Assembly (NCBI GenBank): GCA_019636245.1
Contig: JAHBXX010000040.1
Span: forward strand, 1-40,912
Direction of reading: 5' to 3'
Length of the DNA stretch: 40,912 nt
Origin: Planctomycetota bacterium
GTDB lineage: Bacteria; Planctomycetota; UBA1135; UBA2386
Of this stretch, positions 1 to 7,930 are shown piece after piece (position 1 is the stretch's first letter; every line of letters begins with the position of its first letter). The position numbers and the translations under genes are program-made. The notes beneath the pieces were generated by a model. The model was not told where the DNA came from and did no database searches. It saw nothing but the letters and a program-made list of their open reading frames with translations.

Positions 1-666
1 GGCTGCGGGAGCCGCCGCCGGCGCGGGCTTCGCCGGCGCCGCCTGCGACCGCGCCGCCGCGGGCTTGCGCGGGTTCCGCCCATCGATCTTCTCGATGCTC
101 TCGAGCACCATCGCCGCGAGCGTCTTCAGCGTCGGGAACACACCCTCGCCGGTGTAGGCGACGGCCTCGAACGTCGGCACGCCGAACTTGTTGAGCCGCT
201 TGTCCATCTCGGCGACCGGCATCGCGTTCGGCAGGTCGCGCTTGTTGTACTGGATCACGTGCGGCAGCTCGCGAACGTCCTTGCCGTACTCGGCGAGGTT
301 CTCGATCAGGTTCGCGTACGACTCGATGTTCTCCTCCATCTTCTCCGGATCCGAATCCGCGACGAAGATGACGCCGTCCACGCCCTGCAGCACGAGCTTG
401 CGCGTCGAGTTGTAGTAGACCTGACCGGGCACCGTGTAGAGCTGGAACTTCGTCCGCATGCCGGCGACGTTCCCCAGGTCGAGGGGCATGAAGTCGAAGA
501 ACAGAGTGCGGTCACCGTCGGTCGAGATCGACGTCAGCTCCCCCTTGTTCTCCTCGGGCGCCTTCTGGTGGACGATCTCCAGGTTGGTGGTCTTGCCACT
601 CATGCCCGGGCCGTAGAAGACGACCTTGCAGTTGACTTCCTTGAGCGCGAAGTTGATCTGGACCAT
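1..666 (-). CDS. mglA: MglA-type Ras-like small GTPase (3' end beyond window)
   Basis: Small GTPase of the MglA family, a cytosolic switch that sets polarity and controls type IV pili or gliding in other bacteria. The start ATG is at 666-664. Visible motifs are the P-loop YGPGMSGKTT (residues 17-26), the family signature TVPGQ (78-82) in place of the usual DxxG, and the base-recognition motif NKRD (141-144). Residues 1-195 cover the normal MglA length. After that an Ala/Pro/Lys-rich tail begins (from about 200) and runs off the window edge, so the C-terminus is not seen; such a tail is not part of the core fold. It is the last visible gene of a minus-strand operon, 131 bases after a roadblock gene whose product type is the usual MglA regulator (MglB). 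No strong Shine-Dalgarno precedes it. Family assignment is secure; the process it controls here is inferred. Confidence 0.93.
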   Translation of the reverse strand, partial: MVQINFALKEVNCKVVFYGPGMSGKTTNLEIVHQKAPEENKGELTSISTDGDRTLFFDFMPLDLGNVAGMRTKFQLYTVPGQVYYNSTRKLVLQGVDGVIFVADSDPEKMEENIESYANLIENLAEYGKDVRELPHVIQYNKRDLPNAMPVAEMDKRLNKFGVPTFEAVAYTGEGVFPTLKTLAAMVLESIEKIDGRNPRKPAAARSQAAPAKPAPAAAPAA

Positions 667-797
667 GGTTCCGCACGCGGTGCGATTCGAAGGCCGGCGG
701 GACCGCACCGAGAGTCCCGTCGGCGACGCGCGGGTCATCGGCCAGCCGGCCGTCGCCGCTTGAGCCGAGGCGGCGAAACCCGGGCGCCGGAGCCGGA

Positions 798-1157
798 CTA
801 GGCGATGCGCGAGGCGCGGCGGATGCGCTGCGCGGCCTCGCGGACCTCGGCCTCGGTCCGCCCCAGGTCCACGAACTGGTCGACCATGACCACCAGCGAC
901 GAATCGTCGAAGGTCTCGACGATCGCCTTGCCGTGGGTGGCGGTCAGCACGTAGTGCGTGGCCTTGCCGAGCCCCCCCTCGGCCAGGCAGCGCTGGGTCG
1001 TCATCAGCAGGTAGGAGGCGAGGCCGGCGATGACCTCCGGCTCGAACCGGTCGTCGAGGGCGGCGGCGACGACCATGCCGTCGTTGGTGATCAGCGCTGC
1101 GCCCTTGACGCCGGGGAGGCGGTGCAACTCGGCGACCGTGTCCTGGATCCTGCTCAT
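798..1157 (-). CDS. Roadblock/LC7 domain protein (MglB-like)
   Basis: A 119-residue protein made of one roadblock/LC7 domain. Features are the early PGVKGAALITNDGMVVA strand-turn-strand, a central helix with many Leu/Ala residues, and the later strands HYVLTATHGKAIVETF and SSLVVMVDQF. In MglA systems the roadblock protein MglB forms dimers and acts as GTPase activator and polarity partner; this is the likely role given the MglA gene directly downstream. The start ATG (1157-1155) overlaps the TGA stop of the preceding TPR gene in an ATGA arrangement, and AGGAGA lies six bases upstream, so this start is well supported. A longer Arg-rich N-terminal extension is open in frame but lies inside the upstream gene. 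Whether it is true MglB or another roadblock regulator cannot be settled by eye. Confidence 0.88.
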   Translation of the reverse strand: MSRIQDTVAELHRLPGVKGAALITNDGMVVAAALDDRFEPEVIAGLASYLLMTTQRCLAEGGLGKATHYVLTATHGKAIVETFDDSSLVVMVDQFVDLGRTEAEVREAAQRIRRASRIA

Positions 1158-2260
1158 GCGCCTTCTCCTGCCACCATGTGCAACGCCCCGGCGACTACTT
1201 CCTGCAGTTCGGCCATGACCAGGTCGAGGTCGGTGCCGCGATCGCACTGCGCACCGGCGAGGGCGTCGCCGTAGACGCAGACGCAGATGTGGCCGAAGTC
1301 ACCGTCGACGACGGTCTTGCTGGCATTGCCGATGTCCAGCCGGCGCGCGAAGCGATGCGCCGCCTTGGCGACCACGCGCACGACGCGCAGGAACGGGTCG
1401 CGCCCGTCGCGGATGGCGCCCTTGACCAGCGCGCGCGAGCCCTTGATGAACGTCGCCTTGCGCACCCCCTCGATCTCGGCGACCGTGGCCAGGCCCTCGC
1501 GGACCCGCGCCACCGATTCCTCCTGGCGCGGGGCGCTCGCGGCCACGGGCGGCGGCGGGTGCACGAGGCAGCCCTGCTCCTCGACGCCGCCGAGCAGGGC
1601 GCGCACGTCGTCGCCCTGGTCGGCGAGACCGGCGACGTGGCGCAACAGGGCTTCGACCTCGGCATCGGCCGGATCGAGTTCCTGCAGGGCCCGCAGGTGC
1701 ACCTGCGCCGAGCGCACGGCGCCGATGCGGTAGAGGACCTCGCCGAGCAGACGGCGAGACTGCGCGTCCTTGCCGTCCATGCGCACGGCGCGCTCGAGGC
1801 ACCGCACCGCCTCCTGCCCCTCGCGCGCCGCGAGGTCGCGGTAGAAGTTCAGCAGTCGGGCCTGCCCGATCGCCATCCAGGCACCCGCATCCTCGGGGAA
1901 CCGCACGCTCCATTCCTGGCACAAGGCGTGCAGCGACGCCGCGTCGCCCAGGTCGATGTAGAGCTGGGCCAGTTCGCGGTAGGTCTTCGGGTTCGGCGAG
2001 CGGGTCAGCCTGGCCCGCAGATCCGCCGCCCGCTGGCGGCTCGTGCCCCGACGCGCACAGTCGGCCAGCTGGCGAAGCTCGGCGGACCGGGGGAACAGCG
2101 CGAGGCCGTCGTCGGCCACCCGCTGTGCCTTGTCGTGCATGTCGAGATTGATGTAGACCTGCCCGAGGTCGACGAAGGTCGATGGCGACGGCTCCTCGCG
2201 GGCGCGCTGCTCGAGCTGGCGCAGCTCCTTCCACACCTTCATCCGCTGGATCAGATGCAT
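1154..2260 (-). CDS. TPR protein with C-terminal roadblock-like domain
   Basis: A 368-residue soluble protein. Residues about 10-235 are helical TPR-type repeats (for example SPSTFVDLGQVYINLDMHDK, NPKTYRELAQLYIDLGD, DAQSRRLLGEVLYRIGAVRS), a protein-interaction scaffold. From about 245 a second domain (VAEIEGVRKATFIKGSRAL ... HICVCVYGDAL ... LDLVMAELQEVV) has the layout of a roadblock/LC7 fold. The protein would therefore combine a scaffold with a module able to pair with the stand-alone roadblock protein or the GTPase encoded next. ATG at 2260-2258 follows GGGGGATGAA and lies 19 bases after the stop of the DUF4388 gene; its own stop overlaps the next start. The roadblock call for the C-terminal part rests on pattern and context and is less certain than the TPR part. 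Confidence 0.82.
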   Translation of the reverse strand: MHLIQRMKVWKELRQLEQRAREEPSPSTFVDLGQVYINLDMHDKAQRVADDGLALFPRSAELRQLADCARRGTSRQRAADLRARLTRSPNPKTYRELAQLYIDLGDAASLHALCQEWSVRFPEDAGAWMAIGQARLLNFYRDLAAREGQEAVRCLERAVRMDGKDAQSRRLLGEVLYRIGAVRSAQVHLRALQELDPADAEVEALLRHVAGLADQGDDVRALLGGVEEQGCLVHPPPPVAASAPRQEESVARVREGLATVAEIEGVRKATFIKGSRALVKGAIRDGRDPFLRVVRVVAKAAHRFARRLDIGNASKTVVDGDFGHICVCVYGDALAGAQCDRGTDLDLVMAELQEVVAGALHMVAGEGA

Positions 2261-2279
2261 TTCATCCCCCGTTGCTGGC

Positions 2280-5200
2280 TCAGCGGAACAGGATCACCTC
2301 GCCGCTGGTCGACGGCAGCGCCACGACGAACTCGTCGTTGCCGGGCAGACCCGGCGACGCGCCCGTGTCGGCGAACTCCCACAACAGCGTCAGCGGCTCG
2401 ACCTGGATCGCCTGCACCACGTCGTGCGGCGGCGTGCTGCGGATCTTCGGCCGCCGCAGCTGCACGAACACCCGATTGCGCTGGGTGCGCAGCCCACGCT
2501 GCGGCGTGCCGTCGAGGGCCAGGCGCCCGGTGACGGTGCCCGTCGCCCGGTCGATCACCACCAGCTGTCCGTCGCGGTCGAAGGTCACCAGCGATTTCGC
2601 CGTCAGCACGAGGTCGCCGTCGGCCAGGTTGCGTCCGACCGACTGCGACCACAGCACCCGGCCTTCGGCGGCGTCGACCGCGCGCACGAACCCCTCGGCG
2701 ACGCCGAAGTAGAGCACGCCGCGATCGCAGAGCACCCGGGTGGTGATCGAGTCGCGGCTCGTCAGCACGCCGGCCCGGCGGCCATCCGTGGCGTCGAACG
2801 TCAGGATGCGGCCGTCGGCGGTCCCGACGTGCACCCGCCGGCGGTCGATCGTCGGCGGTCCCGACGGCGCGCTGTCGAGCGAAACCGACCAGACCAGGGT
2901 GCCCGACACCTGCTCCCAGCAGCGCAGCACGTGGTCGCGGTCGACCACCGCCACGCGGCCATCGGCGACCATCGGCTCGGTGGCCGCCCCGCTGGGCAGC
3001 TTGGCGGTCCAGGGCGACACGCCGGTCGCGCCGGGAATCGCCATGCACTCGACGGTGCCTTCGTTGGTGGTGAAGAACACCCGACCGTGCTGCACGACCG
3101 GCGTCGAGTCGACCGCCTTGAGGCCGGCGAGGTCGAGCACCCGGGTGCTGCCGTCGTCGACCCGGGCGAGGCCTACCCGACCGCCGCGCAGGCCGACGGC
3201 GAGCCAACCGTCGCCGACGCCGACTCCGGTCTGCACCGGGGCCGAGAAGGCGATGCGCCGGTTGGCGACGACCTCCATCACGACATCGACCGTGGCCTGC
3301 TGGCGCCCGTCGACGACGATCGTGCGCGGCTCGAAGCCGTCCAGGCGGGCCACGAGCGTCACCTCGCGTCCGGCCGGGCACGGCACGACGGCAGGAGTCA
3401 GCAGGGGCTCGTCGGCGGCGGCGCCAGGACGCTGCATCGCAGCACCCTCCATGGCCAGGACGGCGCCCGCCGGCCGGGTGCGAACCAGGACCGGCAGACT
3501 CGTGCGCCGCGCCGCCTGCGTGCTGTCGAACTCGGCGTGCAGCCGCAGCGCCTGCTCGCGGGCGAGCTGCCATTCGCCGGCGGCGAGCGCCTGCTCGCAC
3601 GCCGCGGCCAGTCGCTCGGCCTCGGCGAGGAAATCGCGCAGCCGCGTCCAGGTGCGCTCCACCTGTTGCTGCTGCGCCCACGCCATGTCGTCGGCGGTGC
3701 CGGCCTCGGCGATCCGCTGGCGCGCGCGCGTCAGCGATTCCATCGACTCCTCGGGACGACCGGCCAGGAACTGCTCGCGATGCCGGGCCCACTGCACCCG
3801 GTAGTCCTCGCGCAACCGCTCCAGTTCGCGCCGCCGCTGCGACCGATCGGCCTCGCGACGGGCCTCGAAGCGCTGCCGCGCGGCCTCGATCTGCTGCAGT
3901 TCGCCCTCGGCCTTCGCCACGGCGGTGGTGAACGGATGCACCCGCGCGAATTCCTGGTAGGCCGTCGCGGCCGCGGCGAAGTCCTCGTGCAGCAGCAGTT
4001 CGGCGACGTCGATGCGGGCGAAGTCCTCCTCGGCCCGCTGGTTGTAGAACCAGTAGCCCACCCCGAGCACCAGCAGCAGGCAGAACGCGATGGTCAGCAG
4101 GCCGAGCGCCCGACCACGACGGCGCACGCGCTCGTCGAACTCGTAGAGCTTGCGCACCCGCTCCGAGACGTCGGCCCGGCCGCGGTCGACCAGCAGGATC
4201 TTCTGCAGGTAGGCGACCGCCTCCAGCGGCTTGCCCTGCCGCACCAGATCGTCGGCGATCGACTCGTAGAGCTCGGCCACGCGCTTCTGGTCGCCGGCCT
4301 TGACGTGCACGTTGACCAGCGCCTTCTTCAGGTCGGGGTCCTGCGGCGCGACCAGCAGCAGGCGCTCGAGCAGCGTGCGCACCCGCTGCACGTCGCCGAA
4401 CGCGATCAGCAGGTCGACCAGTTCCTTGCCCTCCGCCAGCGGATCGAAGCCCGGCACCCGCACGGCCTTCTCGCCGAGCGTCAGTTCGACCAGGCGTTCG
4501 CGCGCCTGCAGATCGGTCGGCACCAGCTGCCTGACCTGCAGCAGCGCCTGGGCCGCCTTCGCCGGATCGCCGGCCGCGGCCCGATGCTCCGCCTCGCACT
4601 CGAGATGGTAGACGGCGTGCTCGTACTCCTCGGCCGCCTGGTAGGCCTTCGCCGCCAGCGTGTGCGCCTCCGGCAGGCCGGTGCCCAGGCCGATCGCCCG
4701 CTCGTAGAGACTGATCGCGTCCTGCAGGCGGCTCGCGCGCAGGCACTCGGCGGCCAGCGGCAGCAGATCCTCGGCCGCGACCGGCGCGACGGCGCCGCCG
4801 TCGAGCATCTGGCTCAGCACCTTGCAGACCTGGAAGTTGGACAGCCCGGTGATCTCGACGATGCGGGCGATGTTGCGCCGCCCGTCGACGAGTTCGAACA
4901 CGGCCGGTCCTTCGGCGCCGTAGGCGGCGGGGTCGATCTCGGCGACCGTCGCCACCAGCACCTCGGCCGTCGTCGGCACACGCTCGCTGATGTAGGCCCA
5001 CTCGTCGATGCGGCGGGCGGCCTCCATGATGACGCTGTCGCAGTTGAAGAAGAACCGCTCGTCGATCGCGCCGTCGCGGCCCTCGAGGTGCGTCGCGCCT
5101 TCGTGGAACTCGAACCGCGCCTCGCGGCAGAAGAACAGGTCGTAGATCTCCTCCTCGAGTTCGGCGCGGTACTGGTCGGCGAGCTCCGCGGGCTCCAGGT

Positions 5201-5489
5201 AGCCGCCGGCGAGCAGTCCGTCGGTCAGCGGCTGGCCGGTGCGGGCGGCATGATCGCGCACCTCGTCCACCGCCGCCGCATCGAGCCGCCCGGACCGGCA
5301 GAGGCCGGCGACGACCCGTTCGAGCACCCGGTGCACGTTGTGGTGCACCGTGACGCCGCGCTGGTCGAAGTAGAGCACCTTCCACAGCTTGCTGGACTGG
5401 ATGCTCAGCAGGCCGACCTTCTTGTTGAGGGCCAGCATCTGGAACACCTGTGCCAGATCCACACTCGCAAGATCCCCTCGTAGTGCCAT
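2280..5489 (-). CDS. DUF4388/PATAN-TPR membrane protein with PEGA-like and PQQ-type propeller domains
   Basis: A 1069-residue multidomain protein and first gene of the MglA-type operon. It begins with MALRGDLASVDLAQVFQMLA, the typical opening of DUF4388 (PATAN), a bacterial signalling domain often found with GTPase or two-component modules. A winged-helix-like stretch (about 185-240) and TPR repeats (about 240-450) follow. One membrane segment (LLTIAFCLLLVLGVGYWFY, about 460-485) precedes a charged Arg/Glu-rich coiled coil, a PEGA-like beta domain near LPVLVRTRPAGAVL, and a C-terminal beta-propeller of PQQ-like blades with recurring strands such as DGWLAVGLRGGRVGLARVDD and GVLYFGVAEGFVRAVDA. 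Sensor and scaffold should face the cytosol and the propeller the periplasm. The DUF4388 motif fixes the start at 5489; an in-frame ATG 30 codons earlier adds an unrelated, Arg/Pro-rich sequence. The ligand is unknown. Confidence 0.88.
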   Translation of the reverse strand: MALRGDLASVDLAQVFQMLALNKKVGLLSIQSSKLWKVLYFDQRGVTVHHNVHRVLERVVAGLCRSGRLDAAAVDEVRDHAARTGQPLTDGLLAGGYLEPAELADQYRAELEEEIYDLFFCREARFEFHEGATHLEGRDGAIDERFFFNCDSVIMEAARRIDEWAYISERVPTTAEVLVATVAEIDPAAYGAEGPAVFELVDGRRNIARIVEITGLSNFQVCKVLSQMLDGGAVAPVAAEDLLPLAAECLRASRLQDAISLYERAIGLGTGLPEAHTLAAKAYQAAEEYEHAVYHLECEAEHRAAAGDPAKAAQALLQVRQLVPTDLQARERLVELTLGEKAVRVPGFDPLAEGKELVDLLIAFGDVQRVRTLLERLLLVAPQDPDLKKALVNVHVKAGDQKRVAELYESIADDLVRQGKPLEAVAYLQKILLVDRGRADVSERVRKLYEFDERVRRRGRALGLLTIAFCLLLVLGVGYWFYNQRAEEDFARIDVAELLLHEDFAAAATAYQEFARVHPFTTAVAKAEGELQQIEAARQRFEARREADRSQRRRELERLREDYRVQWARHREQFLAGRPEESMESLTRARQRIAEAGTADDMAWAQQQQVERTWTRLRDFLAEAERLAAACEQALAAGEWQLAREQALRLHAEFDSTQAARRTSLPVLVRTRPAGAVLAMEGAAMQRPGAAADEPLLTPAVVPCPAGREVTLVARLDGFEPRTIVVDGRQQATVDVVMEVVANRRIAFSAPVQTGVGVGDGWLAVGLRGGRVGLARVDDGSTRVLDLAGLKAVDSTPVVQHGRVFFTTNEGTVECMAIPGATGVSPWTAKLPSGAATEPMVADGRVAVVDRDHVLRCWEQVSGTLVWSVSLDSAPSGPPTIDRRRVHVGTADGRILTFDATDGRRAGVLTSRDSITTRVLCDRGVLYFGVAEGFVRAVDAAEGRVLWSQSVGRNLADGDLVLTAKSLVTFDRDGQLVVIDRATGTVTGRLALDGTPQRGLRTQRNRVFVQLRRPKIRSTPPHDVVQAIQVEPLTLLWEFADTGASPGLPGNDEFVVALPSTSGEVILFR

Positions 5490-5535
5490 GGTGCTCGCTG
5501 GTCGGCTGCCTACCGGCTGCCAGCGCGTCCTATCG

Positions 5536-5553
5536 ACCGCCCCGGAAGGCGGT
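5536..5553. repeat. Short inverted repeat in divergent promoter region
   Basis: A perfect 6-base inverted repeat, ACCGCC and GGCGGT, separated by CCGGAA. It lies between the divergent DUF4388 operon (start 5489) and the gene at 5654, so it could be an operator or the base of a leader hairpin. It is too short to exclude chance in such G+C-rich DNA. Confidence 0.3.
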
Positions 5554-5617
5554 GTTGAGGCGATGGCGGAAAGCCGCACCGCACCGGGACGTCGCCGTCC
5601 GCCCCCCCTGCACCGCC

Positions 5618-5646
5618 TTGCCGCGGCCGGATCCGCGCCCTACGCT
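5618..5646 (+). promoter_or_regulatory. Candidate sigma-70-like promoter for the gene at 5654
   Basis: TTGCCG at 5618-5623, a 17-base spacer and TACGCT at 5641-5646. The ATG begins only eight bases after the last -10 base, so transcription would start at or next to the A of the ATG and give a leaderless message. No Shine-Dalgarno is present. Confidence 0.45.
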
Positions 5647-5653
5647 CCGCCCC

Positions 5654-6268
5654 ATGGGTGCCAAAGGCCGGCTGCTGCGATCGCTGCTCGCGATCTTCCA
5701 CTCGCTGGGCGGGTGGATCGCGTACCGGCTCGGCTGCTCGCGGGCGGCACGACGGCACTACGAACGCGTGCTCGTGCTGCGCGGCTGCGACTTCAGCGCC
5801 TACGTGCAGCTCGGCCGCCTGTGCTTCGCCGCCGGGGACTACGCCGGCTGGCGGCGCGAGCTCGAGCACGCCCGGCGCGCCGACCCGCGGCGCTTCGCCC
5901 AGCTGCGCCATCCGTTCGAGCGGTGTGAGCCGCGCCTGGCCGGCACCGAGTTCGACGACACCGGCGATCGCGCGACCTGGCGCTCGCTGCTGCCGTTCGC
6001 GCCGCCGCCGCTGCGGCCGCAGGCCCCGCGCCTGGATGCCGCGGCCGATGGCGGCCGGGATCGGGTCACGCCCGGCGGCAATCGCCGCACCGACGCGATC
6101 GCCGACGCCCCCGTCGGACCGTGCGGCGACGCCGCACCGTTGCTGCTGCCGCGCGACGACTGCATGTCGGCCAACGAGCGGCAGCGACTCGCGGCGTTGG
6201 GCCCGATCCGCGCCACCGACGTGGCCGGCGTCGACGTCGACGAACTGGCTCGCCGGCTGTCCGGCTGA
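5654..6268 (+). CDS. Small TPR-like protein of unknown function
   Basis: A 204-residue protein not recognised as a named family. The first 100 residues are helical and TPR-like: SLGGWIAYRLGCSRAARRHY followed by SAYVQLGRLCFAAGDYAGW and a third helix pair. The rest is low-complexity, Pro/Arg/Asp-rich and probably disordered, ending in a short helical stretch (VDVDELARRLSG). The start MGAKGRLL was chosen because a promoter-like pair ends seven bases before it and because longer in-frame versions run into unrelated Arg/Pro-rich sequence in the divergent promoter region. The gene stands alone, 83 bases before gcvT, which has its own candidate promoter. The hydrophobic patch near residues 10-25 is short and amphipathic; I do not call it a membrane segment. 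Confidence 0.65.
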   Translation: MGAKGRLLRSLLAIFHSLGGWIAYRLGCSRAARRHYERVLVLRGCDFSAYVQLGRLCFAAGDYAGWRRELEHARRADPRRFAQLRHPFERCEPRLAGTEFDDTGDRATWRSLLPFAPPPLRPQAPRLDAAADGGRDRVTPGGNRRTDAIADAPVGPCGDAAPLLLPRDDCMSANERQRLAALGPIRATDVAGVDVDELARRLSG

Positions 6269-6300
6269 AGCCAGGCCGGGCGCGGACGCGGCAGGGCACG

Positions 6301-6330
6301 TTGGCCGCGGTCGCGGCCGGCCGCTAGACT
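6301..6330 (+). promoter_or_regulatory. Candidate sigma-70-like promoter of the gcvT operon
   Basis: TTGGCC at 6301-6306, an 18-base spacer and TAGACT at 6325-6330. The gcvT ATG is at 6352, giving a predicted leader of roughly 13 bases made of G and C, with no Shine-Dalgarno. No glycine-riboswitch-like element could fit in so short a leader. Confidence 0.45.
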
Positions 6331-6351
6331 GCGGCGCCGCCCCCCGCCGCC

Positions 6352-7452
6352 ATGTCCACGACGCACGCCACCGCTCTCGAATCGATCCACCTGGCCCTGG
6401 GCGCCCGCATGGTGCCGTTCGCCGGCTGGAACATGCCGGTCCAGTACCGGGGCATCCTCGACGAGGCACGAACGGTGCGCCACAAGGCGGGGATGTTCGA
6501 TCTCGGCCACATGGGCCGCCTGCGCATCCGCGGCCCGCAGGCCGAAGCGTTCCTGCAGCGGCTGCAGACCAACGACGCCGCCGCCATCCCGCCGGGTCGG
6601 ATCCGCTACGCGATGATCCTCGACGCCGAGGGACGCACCCAGGACGACATCCTCGTCTACCGCAACCCGCGCAACGACGGCTTCTTCCTGGTCGTCAACG
6701 CCGGCAACTGCGCGCGCGACCTCGGCATCCTCCGGACCCTGGCACCGGACTTCGACGTCGTGGTCGAGGACTGCACGGCGAAGCTCGGCATGATCGCCAT
6801 CCAGGGGCCGCTGTCGCAGCAGATCACCCAGCGACTCACCGATGCCGACCTCGCGTCGCTGAAGTACTACGCCTGGACCGAAGCGAAGGTCTGCGGGCTG
6901 CCCATGGAGATCTCGCGCACCGGCTACACCGGCGAGGACGGGTTCGAGGTCTATGTGCCGTCCGGCCACGAGGCGAGGGTCTGGCAGGCGTTCTTCGACG
7001 CCGGCGCCGCCGACGGCCTGGAGCCGATCGGCCTGGGCGCCCGGGACACCCTGCGGCACGAGGCCGGCATGCCGCTCTACGGCCACGAGATCGACGAGAC
7101 GACCAACCCGATCGAGGCGGGGCTCGACTGGGCGGTGAAGATGAACCACGACTTCGTCGGCCGCGCGGCGCTGCAGCGCGTGGTCGCGGCCGGCGGCACC
7201 GGCCGCCGGCTGGTCGGCCTGACCAGTTCCAGCAAGCGCGTGCCGCGCCAGGGTTACCCGCTCGTGCACGGCGGCCAGAAGGTCGGCCACGTCTGCTCGG
7301 GCAACATCTCCCCGACGTTGGACACCAACATCGCCACCGCCTACGTTCGCAGCGACCTGGCGACTCCAGGCACGAACCTGGAGTTCCTGGTCCGCGACAA
7401 GGGTGAGCCGTGCACCGTGGTGCAGCTGCCCTTCTACAAGCGCGCGCGGTGA
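6352..7452 (+). CDS. gcvT: Aminomethyltransferase (glycine cleavage system T protein)
   Basis: GcvT transfers the methylene group from aminomethyl-lipoyl GcvH to tetrahydrofolate, releasing ammonia, in cytosolic glycine breakdown. The 366-residue length is normal. Family marks include the N-terminal LGARMVPFAGWNMPVQY, FDLGHMGRLRIRG, ISRTGYTGEDGFEVYVP (folate-binding region), LGARDTLRHEAGMPLYGHEI and the C-terminal barrel with GYPLVHGGQKVGHVCSG. The ATG at 6352 is the first in-frame start in front of the conserved region and follows a candidate promoter. gcvH begins 54 bases downstream and a lipoate ligase-like gene follows that, so three genes for the lipoyl arm of the pathway are together. 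No P-protein gene is in the window. Confidence 0.97.
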   Translation: MSTTHATALESIHLALGARMVPFAGWNMPVQYRGILDEARTVRHKAGMFDLGHMGRLRIRGPQAEAFLQRLQTNDAAAIPPGRIRYAMILDAEGRTQDDILVYRNPRNDGFFLVVNAGNCARDLGILRTLAPDFDVVVEDCTAKLGMIAIQGPLSQQITQRLTDADLASLKYYAWTEAKVCGLPMEISRTGYTGEDGFEVYVPSGHEARVWQAFFDAGAADGLEPIGLGARDTLRHEAGMPLYGHEIDETTNPIEAGLDWAVKMNHDFVGRAALQRVVAAGGTGRRLVGLTSSSKRVPRQGYPLVHGGQKVGHVCSGNISPTLDTNIATAYVRSDLATPGTNLEFLVRDKGEPCTVVQLPFYKRAR

Positions 7453-7506
7453 CGCCCGACCGCCGCCGCCGCCGCTGCCTGCCCCCCCGAACCCACCCCT
7501 CTCCCC

Positions 7507-7884
7507 ATGCGCCCGACCGACCGCAAGTACCTCAAGAGCCACGAGTGGTGCAAGATCGAGAACGGCATCGCCACGATCGGCATCTCCGACCACGCGGTGT
7601 CCCACCTCAGCGATCTGGTGTTCCTCGACCTGCCCGCGAAGGGTTCGTCGGTCACCGTCGGCGAGAGCTTCGGCGAGATCGAGTCGGTCAAGGCCGTGAG
7701 CAGCCTCTACTCGCCGGTCGGCGGCGAGGTCGTCGACTGCAATGCACCGCTGGCCGACAACCTCGAATGGCTGGCACAGGAGCCGTACGGCAAGGCCTGG
7801 ATGATCAAGGTGCGCGTGACCGCCCAATCGCCCGATCTGATCGACGCGGCGGCCTACGACGCGCACTGCAAGGCCGAGGGATGA
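7507..7884 (+). CDS. gcvH: Glycine cleavage system H protein (lipoyl carrier)
   Basis: GcvH carries the aminomethyl group on a lipoyl-lysine between the P, T and L proteins. The 125-residue length and fold match the family: KYLKSHEWCKIENGIATIGI at the start, GDxV-type strands, and the lipoylation site GEIESVKAVS, with Lys62 the attachment residue. The C-terminal part (SPVGGEVVDCNAPLADN, then EPYGKAWMIKVR) is also typical. ATG at 7507 follows a C-rich tract without a Shine-Dalgarno. The gene follows gcvT by 54 bases and precedes a lipoate ligase-like gene by 46, which points to co-expression of the carrier with an enzyme that could lipoylate it. Confidence 0.97.
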   Translation: MRPTDRKYLKSHEWCKIENGIATIGISDHAVSHLSDLVFLDLPAKGSSVTVGESFGEIESVKAVSSLYSPVGGEVVDCNAPLADNLEWLAQEPYGKAWMIKVRVTAQSPDLIDAAAYDAHCKAEG

Positions 7885-7930
7885 CCCCGACCGGCCCCCG
7901 CCCGGTCGACGGGCGCCGCAGCCGCTGACC

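Noticed and set aside
2424..5483. Long open frame on the plus strand opposite the DUF4388 gene
   Set aside because: It is rich in Arg, His, Gln and Leu with no domain. It mirrors a minus-strand gene with clear domains, as is common in G+C-rich DNA.
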